From positions 10,206,001 through 10,270,000 of the forward strand of contig NC_092582.1 in NCBI RefSeq assembly GCF_037975245.1: a stretch of 64,000 nt of DNA, in the 5' to 3' direction. Numbering within the stretch: position 1 is the stretch's first letter; the number at the start of each line of letters is the position of its first letter. Shown here one piece after another: positions 11,814 through 23,300 of the stretch. The DNA comes from Apostichopus japonicus (Eukaryota; Echinodermata; Holothuroidea; Aspidochirotida; Stichopodidae). The notes under the pieces are model-generated. The model was not told the origin of the DNA. It saw nothing but the letters and a program-made list of their open reading frames with translations, and made no database searches. The translations under genes were made by a program, and so were the position numbers.

Positions 11814-13525
11814 CAGTGGCGTCGCCAAGGGGGGCCAGGGGGGCACGTGCCCCCATAGAAAACCTGCCCCCCGAGTGCCCCCCCATCTGAGATTTGGGTT
11901 GGTAAAAAAATATATATATATTTTGTTATATTCAACTCCCATCATCTGAGTTGGTTTTTCATAAGGACAAAGAAGCACAGTTATTCGTATTTTCTTCAAA
12001 TGAGCTGCGAAAAAATGAACAAGTTTATCCTTGAACGTCGGGTATCGCAGTCGTAACCCGCGCCATCACAACAGGTGTCGATATTTACATTGAATGTGTC
12101 AGTGCTCACGCCATACCAGCGGATACACAAGTCCGCTTCGCGAGCTACATGACTGTGAGAAGGGAGGGTACTGCAATATGTTGACTTGGTCTGAGGTTGA
12201 CAGGTTAGGAGCTGACGAAATGTGAGAATGTGAGGGTCCGCAGGCACCATACTTGCCTATATTTGTGGACCCATATATTAACCCTGTTGTGTAGGGGGTG
12301 CAGAGGTCATTTGAGGTCAGATGCTTGTAGGAACAAATGGCGAATGTTCACACCTGCATACTGAGCCATACTCGATGTGTGATCAAACATTGGATTGCAT
12401 GGTGAGATCCCTGATAGGGGCCAATAACGATGCTGGAACCTGTTACATCTTAATAGATAATGGGCGAAAACGAGAAGGACAAGAAAGGAGTCGGGGGTCA
12501 TGCACACATTAATTCAACAAATGTAGGTTCTATTGATAGGATTAGGCATAATATCGACAGCATGTGGTTCATATCCTCTGTAAAATTCTGCGCCTTGTTA
12601 AAATCATTACCTCAAAAATAGCAATTTCTGGAGATATCTTCAGATCGAATTTAGCATCAAATGTGGCAGCATTTTGCATCTAGCCCATCCTCCGTATGCG
12701 AAAATTTTCCAAAGGGGAGGGGGTAGTGGCGGCGGAACCGGGGGGAGGCCTTGGGGGGCTCAGCCCCCAATGAAAAAGTTGAGGGGGCAAATGCATTATA
12801 AGCCCCCCCCCCCTCCAATATTTACCAAGGCTCCGAAACGTGCATCTGCCCATTTTTCAATGCATTCTTGTCGATCTGTCCGATGCACACGTATACTATA
12901 TAGGTGTAATAATTTTAGTAAATGCTGGGGGACCCTCGGCCTGTCCCCTGGCTATAGACCATATTGTCACCCAACCGCATCTTCACGCCCCGTGAAAAGT
13001 GGAAGCAGTGAGTGTGAGTACCGGTAAGCGCAACACAACTTCGTCTTAGGCCAATGACTTGCTTCATTTCAGCCAGTTCTCCAACATCCCCTTACTACAC
13101 TCAAAAACGTCTTTGCGAGTACACTACGAGTAATAGCTCTCTTAACACACCATCGAATATACAAATTACAATGTTTTTACAGACTTTTACGTGCAATCTG
13201 AGAAATTGCAGGCTTGAGACCCATATTTTAGGGCTAGGTATTCGCAGCATAAAACACTCGGGAAGTGGCGTTTCCGGCCATCTGGAGGTTTGAAAAACCC
13301 AAAATTTTTCTTGTACGCTCCGCGCCAACTGATGGTGGCGTTCCGCTCAGATAGTCTCTACACATTAGCCCCCCCCAATAATTTTCCCGTTCCGCCGCGC
13401 CTGGAGGGGACCCCCTCCCCTTAGACTCCTCCCCAGGACGTTGATCCGTATCCACCTAAGTGCCCCCATCAAATGCTGGTGCCCCCCCTGTGCCCCCCAG
13501 ACTGAAAGGTCTGGTGACGCCACTG
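11814..13525. mobile_element. hAT element, 1.7 kb, TSD cttcacac
   Basis: The ends are CAGTGGCGTCGCCAAGG and CTGGTGACGCCACTG, with the perfect 8-bp duplication cttcacac on each side (11806-11813 and 13526-13533). It interrupts the L1-like frame exactly between EEGEK-coding sequences. No transposase was seen. A second hAT-like element (12724-13403) is nested inside. Confidence 0.9.
12724..13403 (-). mobile_element. Nested hAT-like element, same family as 37217-37978
   Basis: The left end TAGTGGCGGCGGAACCGG and right end CCGTTCCGCCGCGCCTG are inverted versions of the ends of the element at 37217-37978. The interiors match in opposite orientation: a block read as cgtgcatctgcccatttttc on one strand, and the GCGCCACC hairpin core next to ggctaatgtgtagagactat. 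Flanking duplications are not clear because both flanks are G-rich. Confidence 0.7.
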
Positions 13526-13593
13526 CTTCACACCATTGTAGTTTAGTTTTCTATTTTTATTTAACATGTACCAACTGGAATATACACTTGACA

Positions 13594-13884
13594 CAGGCGC
13601 GTAGCGAGGAATTTGCCAAGGGAGGGGCGAAACTGTAGATTCGGCATTGCAAACTATCTAAGCGTAGCGCCACCATGTTGGCGCGAAGCGTACAATGAAA
13701 TTTTGGCTGAAAATGCCTCCCAGATCGCTGGAAATGGCACTTCCCAGGCCTTGTAAGTTGCATCTTAGCATTTTCTCTTTTGAAAATACTAGGGATATCA
13801 TAAAAACATTAAAAATTAAAATTAAAAATATGCTCAAGGGGGGGCGGCTGCCCCCTTTCTCCCCCCCCCTTGGCTACGCGCCTG
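13594..13884 (+). mobile_element. 291-bp hAT MITE carrying the hairpin core, TSD acttgaca
   Basis: The ends are CAGGCGCGTAGCGAGG and CCTTGGCTACGCGCCTG, with the perfect duplication acttgaca (13586-13593 and 13885-13892). It contains the hairpin core agcgccaccatgttggcgcg (about 13660-13690) followed by the conserved cagatcgctggaaatggcac. A partial relative is at about 37995-38210, and a related right end (ggatacgcgcctg) is at about 38700-38712. Confidence 0.9.
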
Positions 13885-14000
13885 ACTTGACAACATTTTA
13901 GCTATGAATATACAAGCTCAATATTCGCACTGTAAATGCGTGAAGAAATTCTAGTTTTTGTATGGGACTGGATTAAGTTACTGTGATATTTTCTTGAAGT

Positions 14001-15150
14001 AATGATTAAAGTATAAGAAAATGCACTTAAGAGCTATAAGCTTCAATACTATGTTTTCTCCCATCAACATTTTGGCAGTTTGGAGAAGGGAACAGGTCGT
14101 TTTGTCCCACTACCAGTTTGCCCACTACCAGCCCCCCCCCCCATCGGTTTTCCTCCCAAGTACAAATCCTTTCGTGCGCTCAAGTACCAAGCAGTCCCCC
14201 CCCCCCCCCCATCACATCCTTCCAATTTGTACTTTCGAAATTGCCAAATGCTGTTATCGATTTTCAAATATTAGAATTATGCTCCAATAAACTTGCATGT
14301 TTAGAAAATGTTGAATGAAATATTGGACTATATGCTCAGAGAGGTACTTTATTGCCAAAAAGCGGTGAAGGCCAAATGTGGGTCACTAAACATGCATAAA
14401 TTTGTTGATTTGAGTAACTAAGTTTTATTTTCATGACATTACGATACAAAAATCTGTTAATAAGGGCAATGTTACACACGAAAAATTTTATTTGTCATTT
14501 AGCCTCTGAAGAAGATCAAATCGTCACGCCAACTTACTTTTACACACAAGAAATACGAGACAGAAAGATTATTGACACCGTTACAATAGGGATCGATTTG
14601 TGCATCTTTATTATGACATGCATATAATTTACTGCTTCGGCATGTACATTTAGGCCTACCATCACCTTCAGTTTAATACAATTCAATGTACAAGTACAAA
14701 TTTTACTATTGTAAAAACCTTGGGCAAGATCAAGTCAGGCCTTTCTTTCATTTTCAATTATTATATTATTATTTTTTTTTACTGCAACAATGCTGTTTTC
14801 TTGTTGTTAAATGAGATATTGAGAACAAGTTATATGCCCCTTGCATCATATGCAAACGTTTTAAAATGTTTTAAATTTACATTTACATGGCTATACAACT
14901 AAACGGCATATTTCGCTTTCCATATTGCTATCGACGGAAAAGGGGAAAATGTGTAGACTAATTGGCGTATCTGCTCTTTCACGCATTGCAACATTCTTAC
15001 ATATAACTGATGACATTATATGATCAGCTAAGCAGTCTTCGTATGCGTCTTTCGTTATGGTTACGAGACGCCGAACGAGAAAATATGATTTCCTGTTATT
15101 TACTAGCCAAACATATACTGGATTATAAATAAACAATAAAGTTAATACAA
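14001..15150. other. No gene recognised
   Basis: AT-rich sequence. There are two (C)n tracts near 14130 and 14200 inside repeated cccactaccag words. I see no coding similarity and no exon-like stretch. Confidence 0.5.
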
Positions 15151-15159
15151 ATGTCTCGG
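15151..15159 (+). CDS. Candidate tiny first coding exon of gene 1 (Met-Ser-Arg)
   Basis: ATGTCTCGG is followed directly by a strong donor, GTAAGA. It ends in phase 0, which is the phase needed to join the first recognised exon at 17392. The ATG has AA at -1/-2 but C at -3, a weak context. If right, the protein starts MSR-DWLKTS and is 887 aa. Nine coding bases can match by chance, so this is a proposal only. Confidence 0.3.
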
Positions 15160-17391
15160 GTAAGAATGGTTTGGATAATTCATCATACAGACTTAATACG
15201 ATTTAGCTTACAAAGAAACACAACTTCCAAATTCCTCGCGCCTATGCCGCCACCTTTCACACAACAATGACTCTGAGTGCTAAGTGAAAATCTATAAAAT
15301 ATGATGGTACCTAACTTAGGTTATACTTATAAGTTATAGGCCTAGCTAGCCTAAGTTCCAACAGGTAACGGATCTAGGCCTAGGCTATGCTTAACAATAA
15401 CGTTGAATATCGGCCTAAGCTACATTGTAGGCAGATACGATAGTCTTGTACAACTTTATAGGCCTAGGTATAACTCTGCAGACAAATTTTAAGGAGCAAA
15501 TTGTATGCTACCAAAGGATAATGGTTTATACTCTAATATTTAGCCTACGTTAAATTAAGAACATATTGGTTTCCTGCATGTACTAAAGTATAAGCCTAGG
15601 CTAGGCATTGAGTTGTATATGCATATTATTAAGCCTATACAATAACCAGCTGCATGATGGGCTGGCTGTTGGTGGGGGGGGGGGTATCAAAATAGCTGGT
15701 TGCATCATTCTCTATGTAGAGGTGACTTAGCCTAAAGGTCTACAAAAAGTTCTAGCAGAGAAGTACTGTAGGCCCTCACCACCAGACCCACCCCAAAAAT
15801 ATAGTGTTGAGAGCTATTGACGTGGTCATCAGCTAAATAAGTGTTGCACTGGTGCTAAATTTACCCAGCCATTGGTTCAATAAGCACTGCCCTGGTGCTT
15901 TTCTACTCAATCATTGGTTCAATAAGCATTCCACTGAGTGCTTTTTTACTTGATCGTGGTTACCTTAGCAATGCAATGGAGTTTCTTTACCCAGTTCTAG
16001 GCCTAGTTTGAATATTCCTGATGTACATTGCTCTTATTTGCCGACTATCGGAGATAAGAAACATGGTATCAGATCCAGAGGGTGGTATATTTGTATTTAT
16101 TAATTACTTTTTTCTTTAGGGAGTCTTCCACTTTGTTAAGCTTTTTAAGCTATATGGAAGACTTCCCTCTGCTTTGTACTTCTGTGGAAAAACAAATAAA
16201 TAAATAAATATGCAAGCACACCCCACCCCCATTTCACTCTCGTCTTCCCCAAACACATACACAGTAGGCCTACCATTTATTAGCCCAATATCGTATATAT
16301 ATGCTACACCAAGTATTTAACTCTTTTACAAAAGCAACAATTTTCTTTTTTCTTTCTGATGACCCCAATACCTCCTACATTGGAATCAGCTTCAATGGCC
16401 TCTCCATGCCTCCTAAGTTCTCCTAGTATATTTGAAAAAACTTATTTGAATTTCCTGCAATAAGATAGTACAAGCATCTGAACACTGCATCTGAATTGAC
16501 TGTTTAGATGAGATGCAAATAGACACAAATTTGTGTAATTCTTCTATGGCTTGATGAGTCTTGCGGCTGACAGGCTATAATCAAGTGAATTAATGGGCAA
16601 GTGTGCCATGCTTACATTTAGACAAGGATCGGGTAAATAGCTTCAACCAATTATAATATGCTCCAAAATGAAGAAAGAGGCAAAAGAGATCAATTCAAAA
16701 AATTTCAGAATCAGATTACTTCAATTCTCATGTGCTTGAAATCTCTTCAAGGACACAAAGTCACAGCTGCTTCCTGCCCATTGGATTCCCAACACAGCTA
16801 AGTCACCACAACCAATAACAATGCCCCTCCACCCCCCCCCCCCCCCCGGCCCCTTCAATCAGAATATGTAGAATGTAGATTAATTGATTTCTCATGTTAG
16901 AGATTTAGAAGAAAAAACATTGTTGGAGGAATTGTTTGGCTTCCATTTATTTGAAGTTAAACATCCCCCTTGAAAAAAGGGTCTGCTTTCTAAAGTTTCT
17001 ATAGTGATGACATAAGACAAAAAGAATATTATGTCACCATGAGAGTGAAAAGCAAAACATTAAATTCTATATGAATCTGAACAGTATTCCCAACGTTCAT
17101 GTTTTGTTCCCAAAGTACATGTAACTTGTTATAAATGCATTTCTGAGTGCTTTGCATTTCACTCTCAAGTATATTTCCAAGCCCGGAATACCCAAATGTG
17201 ACAAACATTAACCATCAGTGCAATCATCTGGTTTTACTCTGGACATATGAGTGCATATATCTGAATCATAAAGATGCATAATTTGCCTTTTAATTCACAT
17301 TCTAAATTTAATAATGTGGCCTTTTTACTACTGTAGACTTTAGCTAAATTCTTTAACCTGATTATTGACATTTTCTTCTGCCTCTTTGCAG
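15160..17391. other. Non-coding stretch upstream of gene 1 exon 17392 (possible first intron)
   Basis: No exon was recognised. 15330-15620 is dense in CTAGGC/GCCTAG and AGGCCTA words. 15670 and 16835 have G or C homopolymers. 16108-16215 holds the 3' end of a CR1-like LINE. A pyrimidine-rich acceptor (ttttcttctgcctctttgcag) ends at 17391. Confidence 0.6.
16108..16215 (+). mobile_element. Solo 3' UTR hairpin and tail of a CR1-like LINE
   Basis: gggagtcttcc (16131) pairs with ggaagacttccc (16163) around an inner GCTT/AAGC hairpin, and the segment ends in an (AAAT)n tail at 16190-16210. The same hairpin design, on the opposite strand, closes the LINE copies at 3225-3290 and 25318-25370. This is therefore a very short 5'-truncated copy. 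Confidence 0.75.
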
Positions 17392-20300
17392 GACTGGCTG
17401 AAGACATCTTCCGCTAGTTTATCAAAACTTGACCAAATTCAGCCAGCACGTTATCATGTAGAGTCATCCAATGCCAATGATGGTGAAAAGACAGTGTCAA
17501 GAAGAAAACAGAAAAATGTCCTGTACACAGATCTTGAGGCCAACCCACCATTGTCAAGCCTCACTAGCCAAAGGACAATCTGGTAATATATATATTATTC
17601 ATAATACTTCTGCTTCAAGTTTGAAGTTCAGAAGGGAGGACAGTAGCAGCCTTGTGTGGTGTGAGAACTAACTCAAATGGACACAGAAAATATAAATTTG
17701 ACTGTTTGTAAGTTGAAGCAATGCTTGCTTCTCTTAAAAGTTCAAAGAATATCAATCATCGAGAAGAGTCAAGCACTGGAAAATGGAAGGCTATCTGTGT
17801 TTGTCATTGAGATTGTTTGTTGTGTTATAAGGATAGTCCTGCGGAAAATTTATTTGTTTTATGATGTTCCTCAAAATCTCCCTCCAATTTTCTTCAAAAT
17901 TGTGATGCATTAACAAGATATTAGGATACACTACTGTCATTGGGATGTTGGCATAGGCGTAGGAGCCTCATTTGATTTGGGGGGGCTGTAACGACTTGCC
18001 CGAAAAATATAACCACAATTTTTCGCGCGCTCCGCGCGCGTCCCACATGTCAATGTGCATATCATTTAGGCATTCATTGGTTATTACATCACCTGCCAAT
18101 AACATAAAATCATTTTCCGTGTTATTACCCTTCCATATTGGTTAGAATTATTGGGGAAGTTGTTACAACAATAATGATAATAATAATATAAGAAAAACAC
18201 ATTGCAAATTCTTCTTCTTTTAGTAGGTGCCAGAGACGGAGCTAGGGGTATTGGTCGGGAGGGGGGGGGGGGAGAATGGTCTGTAGGGGCGCTTTTGACA
18301 CTATCTAAGCGGAGCGCCACCACTGGTTGGCGCGGAGCGTACAGAAATTTTTTGAGTAAAGATCCTCCCTAGATCGCCGGAAATGACCCTTTCCGGGCCT
18401 TACTAATTTGCAGATAAACGAAGAATAAATAGGTGTCATCGCCATTTGTCAGAAAATTGCACCAACAATATGTGACAAATGTCAATAGGTATTTGAGAGC
18501 GCAATATAAAAGTCAATAATCGCGAATAAGTAAAAAGTGGTGAAAAGCTGAAAAGGGCGCCAGCAGTCCATTTGAGTCCGTCAAGGGGGCATCCGCCCCC
18601 TCTGACTGTATGGACACTCCGCCACTGGTAGGTGGCGCAAAATTCTCAGCATATTGCCCAAATTTTCACCAAAAAAATTGAAAAAACACGCTGCAAATTA
18701 TTATTCTTTCAGTAGGTGCCCGAAAAAATTCCCAGCATATTGCCCGAATTTTCACCAAAAAATTGAAAAACACATCGCAAATTATTATTCTTTTAGTAGA
18801 TGCCCGAAAAATTCTCAGCATATTGCCGAATTTTCACCAAAAAAGAAAAGAAAAACACTTTGCAAATTCTTCTTCTTCCAGTAGGTGCCCGAAAAATTCT
18901 CAGCATATTGCCCGAATTTGAAAAAAAATTGGTTGGGGGGGCTGCAGCCCCCCCAGCCCCCCCGCCTCCTATGCCTATGGATGTTGGTTAAACTTCACAT
19001 GCCCTAAACCAGAGGTGGAACCCTACGGTATCCAATCTGAGTTCAAAACGAACTGGAAATCTATGAAGAAAACAAAAAATTGCTGTCAGTGTGCAACTAT
19101 GAGATCACACCTGTTTGCTTCAAGTTCACTCACAATACAAAATTGACAAATTCAGCAGTATCAAATGTCTCAAAAATGCATATTTGTATGAATTGGATGC
19201 AAATTTCAGGATGCTTAGAATCAGCTCTTCTTTCATTAATAAAAACTCAGTTTTCCCACTAGACTAAGTACTGTACATTGGAATGCAAAAATCTGAGTTC
19301 ACTTTTAAACTAGATTTATTATTTTCTCAATATAGACATTACCAGCTTCTTGATGTTAAGTTTGTTAATGATTTTATTTTACTACTGTTTTTCTTAGGGG
19401 AAGCAGCTCATCTATTACCGAGTTGATTCAAAGGCAGGAAGAAAGACAAAAGCAACTTGAAAAGAAACCTCCTAGAAGACCATGGAGTGGAAAGAAAGCA
19501 ACAGTAAACTCGAAGAAAGAAAAAGAGAAGTTAACGCAACCAGTTGGACCAAAGATAAGTGGTGAGTAGATTTTTCAGCTGACAGAATATTTCACAGGTC
19601 TTGTCTGCAACAGTGACAAGCAAAGGATTTCAAAGTGGGGTAGAGGGGGGGGGGGGGGAACAGATGGCTGAAATTCTAAATTGTACTGGTTTATGTAGTG
19701 ACATTCGTGGCATCTTATGCCTGGAGGAGTGTCTCTCTATTCTTCCCCAACTGAAACGTAAAATATGCCCAGACTAAGGGTTTCCCCGGACTGAAGATGG
19801 AGGTGGGGGCCATTGCCCCTGCACCCGCCACCTCCATACCCATTTGTACGTGCCACTGATCTGCAAGGTCAGAATATCCTCTATCTTAATACCTTGATCA
19901 ATACTTAACTAGGTGTTGTGTGAACCAGACACCTGCCTTTTCTATCAGCTTTGTGTTCAAGCTTATTATTTGCAATATTTTACTATATTATGCTAGACAA
20001 TTTTTGCAGCTTCTACTTTGTGTTTGGATTGCCTATACTGTCTTTTGTCGCCTGCCATAATAAACTTGTTCCTAAGTGCTTAAAAAAAGTTGGCTCAGTA
20101 AGTATATTTACCAACTTAAAGAAAACATTACGTTCTCATGCTGAATTAATCCACAATTTATGAATGTTTGTGTTATGTCAACTGTTATAACTTTAATAAT
20201 TGAAAAAGCTCCATTATAATCTTTCAAATGGCCTTTAATGTTTATGTGTTTACTTTATATGTATTTCTGTATGATTAAAACAACAACTGTGTGTTGCAAT

Positions 20301-23300
20301 CTATGGTGACTATAATTTATTTTGCCATCAAAAGCAAGTTTTTTTTTTATTATGATTATTTTTTGTGTGTGTACAGTCCTTGGTTCGCATTACCAACCTC
20401 AATCACGTCCTCCTAGTGGCCGTCCAAGATCAGGTAAGTCAACTTCAAGGCCAGCCAGTCATGGAGAGATTATCTCCCAGAAAGAAAGAGAAGACCTTCT
20501 GTTTGAGGAATTTATACAGTATCAACATGATGACATGGAAAATGGTGAGTTTGCAAGACGAACAAACCCCAAGAAAAAAAGGCCAAAATAGCTAATGAAC
20601 TGTCAAATGATCAGTAGTAACAATTCTACATTGGGACCCTAGAAATTTATGATAACTTCCCCTACTTTCCACACATTTGTACATAAAGCTTTTAAAGAAA
20701 ACTTCATTCTTTAATGGCTCAAAAATTCCAGAAATTAAGATTTTTAGGTTGTCTAACTGAGAATATCACCAATTTGATTTTTAACTGTGGTCTGAATAAT
20801 TAAATGCAACTCAACATCTTTTGTTAAGCCGATCTGTAACTGCAATTGAAGCATGCCTGCTGAGGGACAGTAAGGTATTTTTCTGGCATTCTAAAGTATA
20901 TTACCTCTTGAAAGCTGTACTGAATTTTAACTTTATTCTTGTTATCTTTTTTTTTGGCATTTTGAAGTATATCTGAGAACTCCATCTATGTTGGTTCCAT
21001 TAGTTTGTGCCATATTGCTTAATTTTATATTATTCCATTGTTAATATCTTTTGTATTCTTGGTTGTGATGATGGTATAGTGGGGAAGGGGGGGGGTGGGT
21101 TGTTTGGGTTTAAATAAGTAGGGTTGAGATCTGTTTACTTATCAGTTTCTCTTCTCAAATTTCATCATCATTCATTAAAATAACAGATATGAATATCTAT
21201 GATGAAGGTGATACAGATGAGAGGCAGGATGGAGGCCAAAGTTTAAAGTCTCTTCGGGAAACATTGGCAGATGCTGATGCAGCATGTTCTCATGACCCGG
21301 AAAGCCAGTCTGATGTTGTGTCAAAGCATTCTAAAAATCAGGTATGGAAAAACATAGTTTTATTACAAATTTCCTATCCCATCTTCATGTTTCTACAAAG
21401 ATCAACCTACACCTTAATTCTGTCTGCCCAAAACTCAAAAGAGAAGGCTTGTTAAAAGCTGGTGTTCACCTAGGGTCATCACATGGATTGGGTTTCAAAA
21501 TTATTGTTTGTTAACCTTAGAAAATTCTATTAAATTACACTGACATTAAACTCACATTCAGCTTGTTGCATGCAAAACAAAATATGTTATTTGTCATTGT
21601 GCATTATTGACTTTATGCCACATATATCAGTTCACAAGTGTGACAATTTTAACTATAAATATTTCAAAATGAATTGTAGGAATAGAAAGTAAATTGCACC
21701 GAGATGCTTAGAATATGTACCTCTTTCATCGTTTGGAAGTTAATCTACTGCTGGACTTCCCTTATTTCTACAATAATCACATCTGTGTAGTTAGTTATTC
21801 AGATATCATAATGCCTGTCTATTGTCTTTAGCTGTACATGCTAAATTTATCCACTTCCATTTGTCGACTTTTTCACCAAAATATCATTTCACCATCATGA
21901 CCTAGTCTCTATCAATACATGTAACTATCCATGGGTATCACATGAATGTGACACGAATGTGATCCCGGTGCCAAGATCATAACAGAGAACAGTTTTGCGC
22001 CTTTACATGTTTTCTGTTTTTCTCATGGTTTGAGTCTCCTGTACCACAACTCTTAAGGAAACCTACCCCAGAACCTATCAGGTTATCAATGACCTTGCCA
22101 CAGACCACCCAATGGAGTGATGATGACCAGGAGCTTGATTCTGAAAGGTAAGACAAGGAGAATCATTTAAATGCTCAGATTACAGCAGTTTGTAATATTT
22201 AAAAGGATTTTTATTAAATTAATTCCATTGCTGTTACTTTTGTTATTCACTCTTTTCTATCATTTTCTCATAACTTGTTGGCAAGTAGTTTTAAATGTGA
22301 ATTTACGAGATAGAGAACCACAAGTTACGATTAAGTTTTTTCCAACAGTTGACTAACACCAGGCACCAGAAACCAAATTCTGAGAGCTTCCTAGCTTGTA
22401 TGACTTGTATTAATGTATGTATGTAAACTTGTATGACTATAATGACATATTAATGGTTTGTTTATTGAGTGTTCCCTATATTCACTTTGTACACACTCTG
22501 GTAGCCCATACACTCAGAGTTCAGAATAGCTGATCTCCGATTAATACACTCTGAGGTATTTCTACCAATGTCAATGGGAAAGGAAAAGTAAGCAGTTACT
22601 GATATTACTTGTATTACCATATATATTAATGGTTTGTTTATGAAGTGTTCCCTTTATTCTTTGAACACACTCTGGAAGCCCATACACTCAGAGTTCAGAA
22701 TAACTGATGTCTGATTAATACACTCTGAGGTATTTCTACCAATGTCAATGGGAAAGGAAAAGTAAGCAGTTACTGATATTACTTGTATTACCATATATAT
22801 TAATGGTTTGTTTATGAAGTGTTCCCTTTATTTTTTGAACACACTCTGGAAGCCCATACACTCAGAGTTCAGAATAACTGATGTCTGATTACTACACTCT
22901 GAGGTATTTCTAGCAATGTCAATGGGAAAGGAAAAGTTGGAATTAACTGATAGAGAGCTAACAAACAAACCAGATCATCCACAGAAATTCTTTCTCTTTC
23001 TTAATATCATATCCACATTTTTTCTTTAGGAAACATCCTTCTTTACAAATTATAGTCACACTTTTTCATTACCCTTTCATTTTTAATCCTCAGCTTTAGC
23101 TCAGGAGATGAAAACGATGACCTTGAACTACAGAGTGTTACCAGTGAGATGTCCTCCAGAGGAATAAACTGTCTCAGACCGCTTAGTCCTGAATTAGAGG
23201 CACATGGAGGGGTCACCTATGTCTCTGTTACACCCAGAGATGTTGAATCAAGTCCCACACCGCCCTCTGAGAACTGTGAAAATACCCCTTCCAAATGTGA

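Larger units (their letters stand above)
11105..14000 (-). mobile_element. L1/Tx1-like LINE reverse transcriptase fragment, split by two hATs
   Basis: Read on the minus strand, the outer pieces encode QWCEEGEKSANFFSIWRK (about 11760-11813 and 13526-13593), NKSPGLDGLTPLFF (about 11480-11520), MRTCVLTLIPKKGDLRRLN and INRIGFGPNFQKWIRIRYSN (11105-11280). These are the hallmark blocks of the L1 clade reverse transcriptase, distinct from the CR1-like copies nearby. Stops and shifts are frequent. Insertions at 11814-13525 and 13594-13884 interrupt it. The right boundary near 14000 is a guess. Confidence 0.75.
17952..18979. mobile_element. hAT-like element with CATAGGCG termini in a gene 1 intron, TSD gatgttgg
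   Basis: The left end CATAGGCGTAGGAGCC and the right end (inverted CATAGGCATAGGAGGC) are flanked by a perfect 8-bp duplication gatgttgg (17944-17951 and 18980-18987). The body is largely a tandem array of an 84-bp unit (caaattattattctttt-agtaggtgcccg-aaaaattctcagcatattgcccgaattttc). Another element is nested at 18231-18627. It lies between exons 17392-17582 and 19398-19561. Confidence 0.88.

Noticed and set aside
20322-20591. A separate small secreted protein starting with a hydrophobic MPSKASFFFIMIIFCVCTV
   Set aside because: The hydrophobic start is the pyrimidine-rich intron before the acceptor at 20376. The rest is gene 1 exon 20377-20544.
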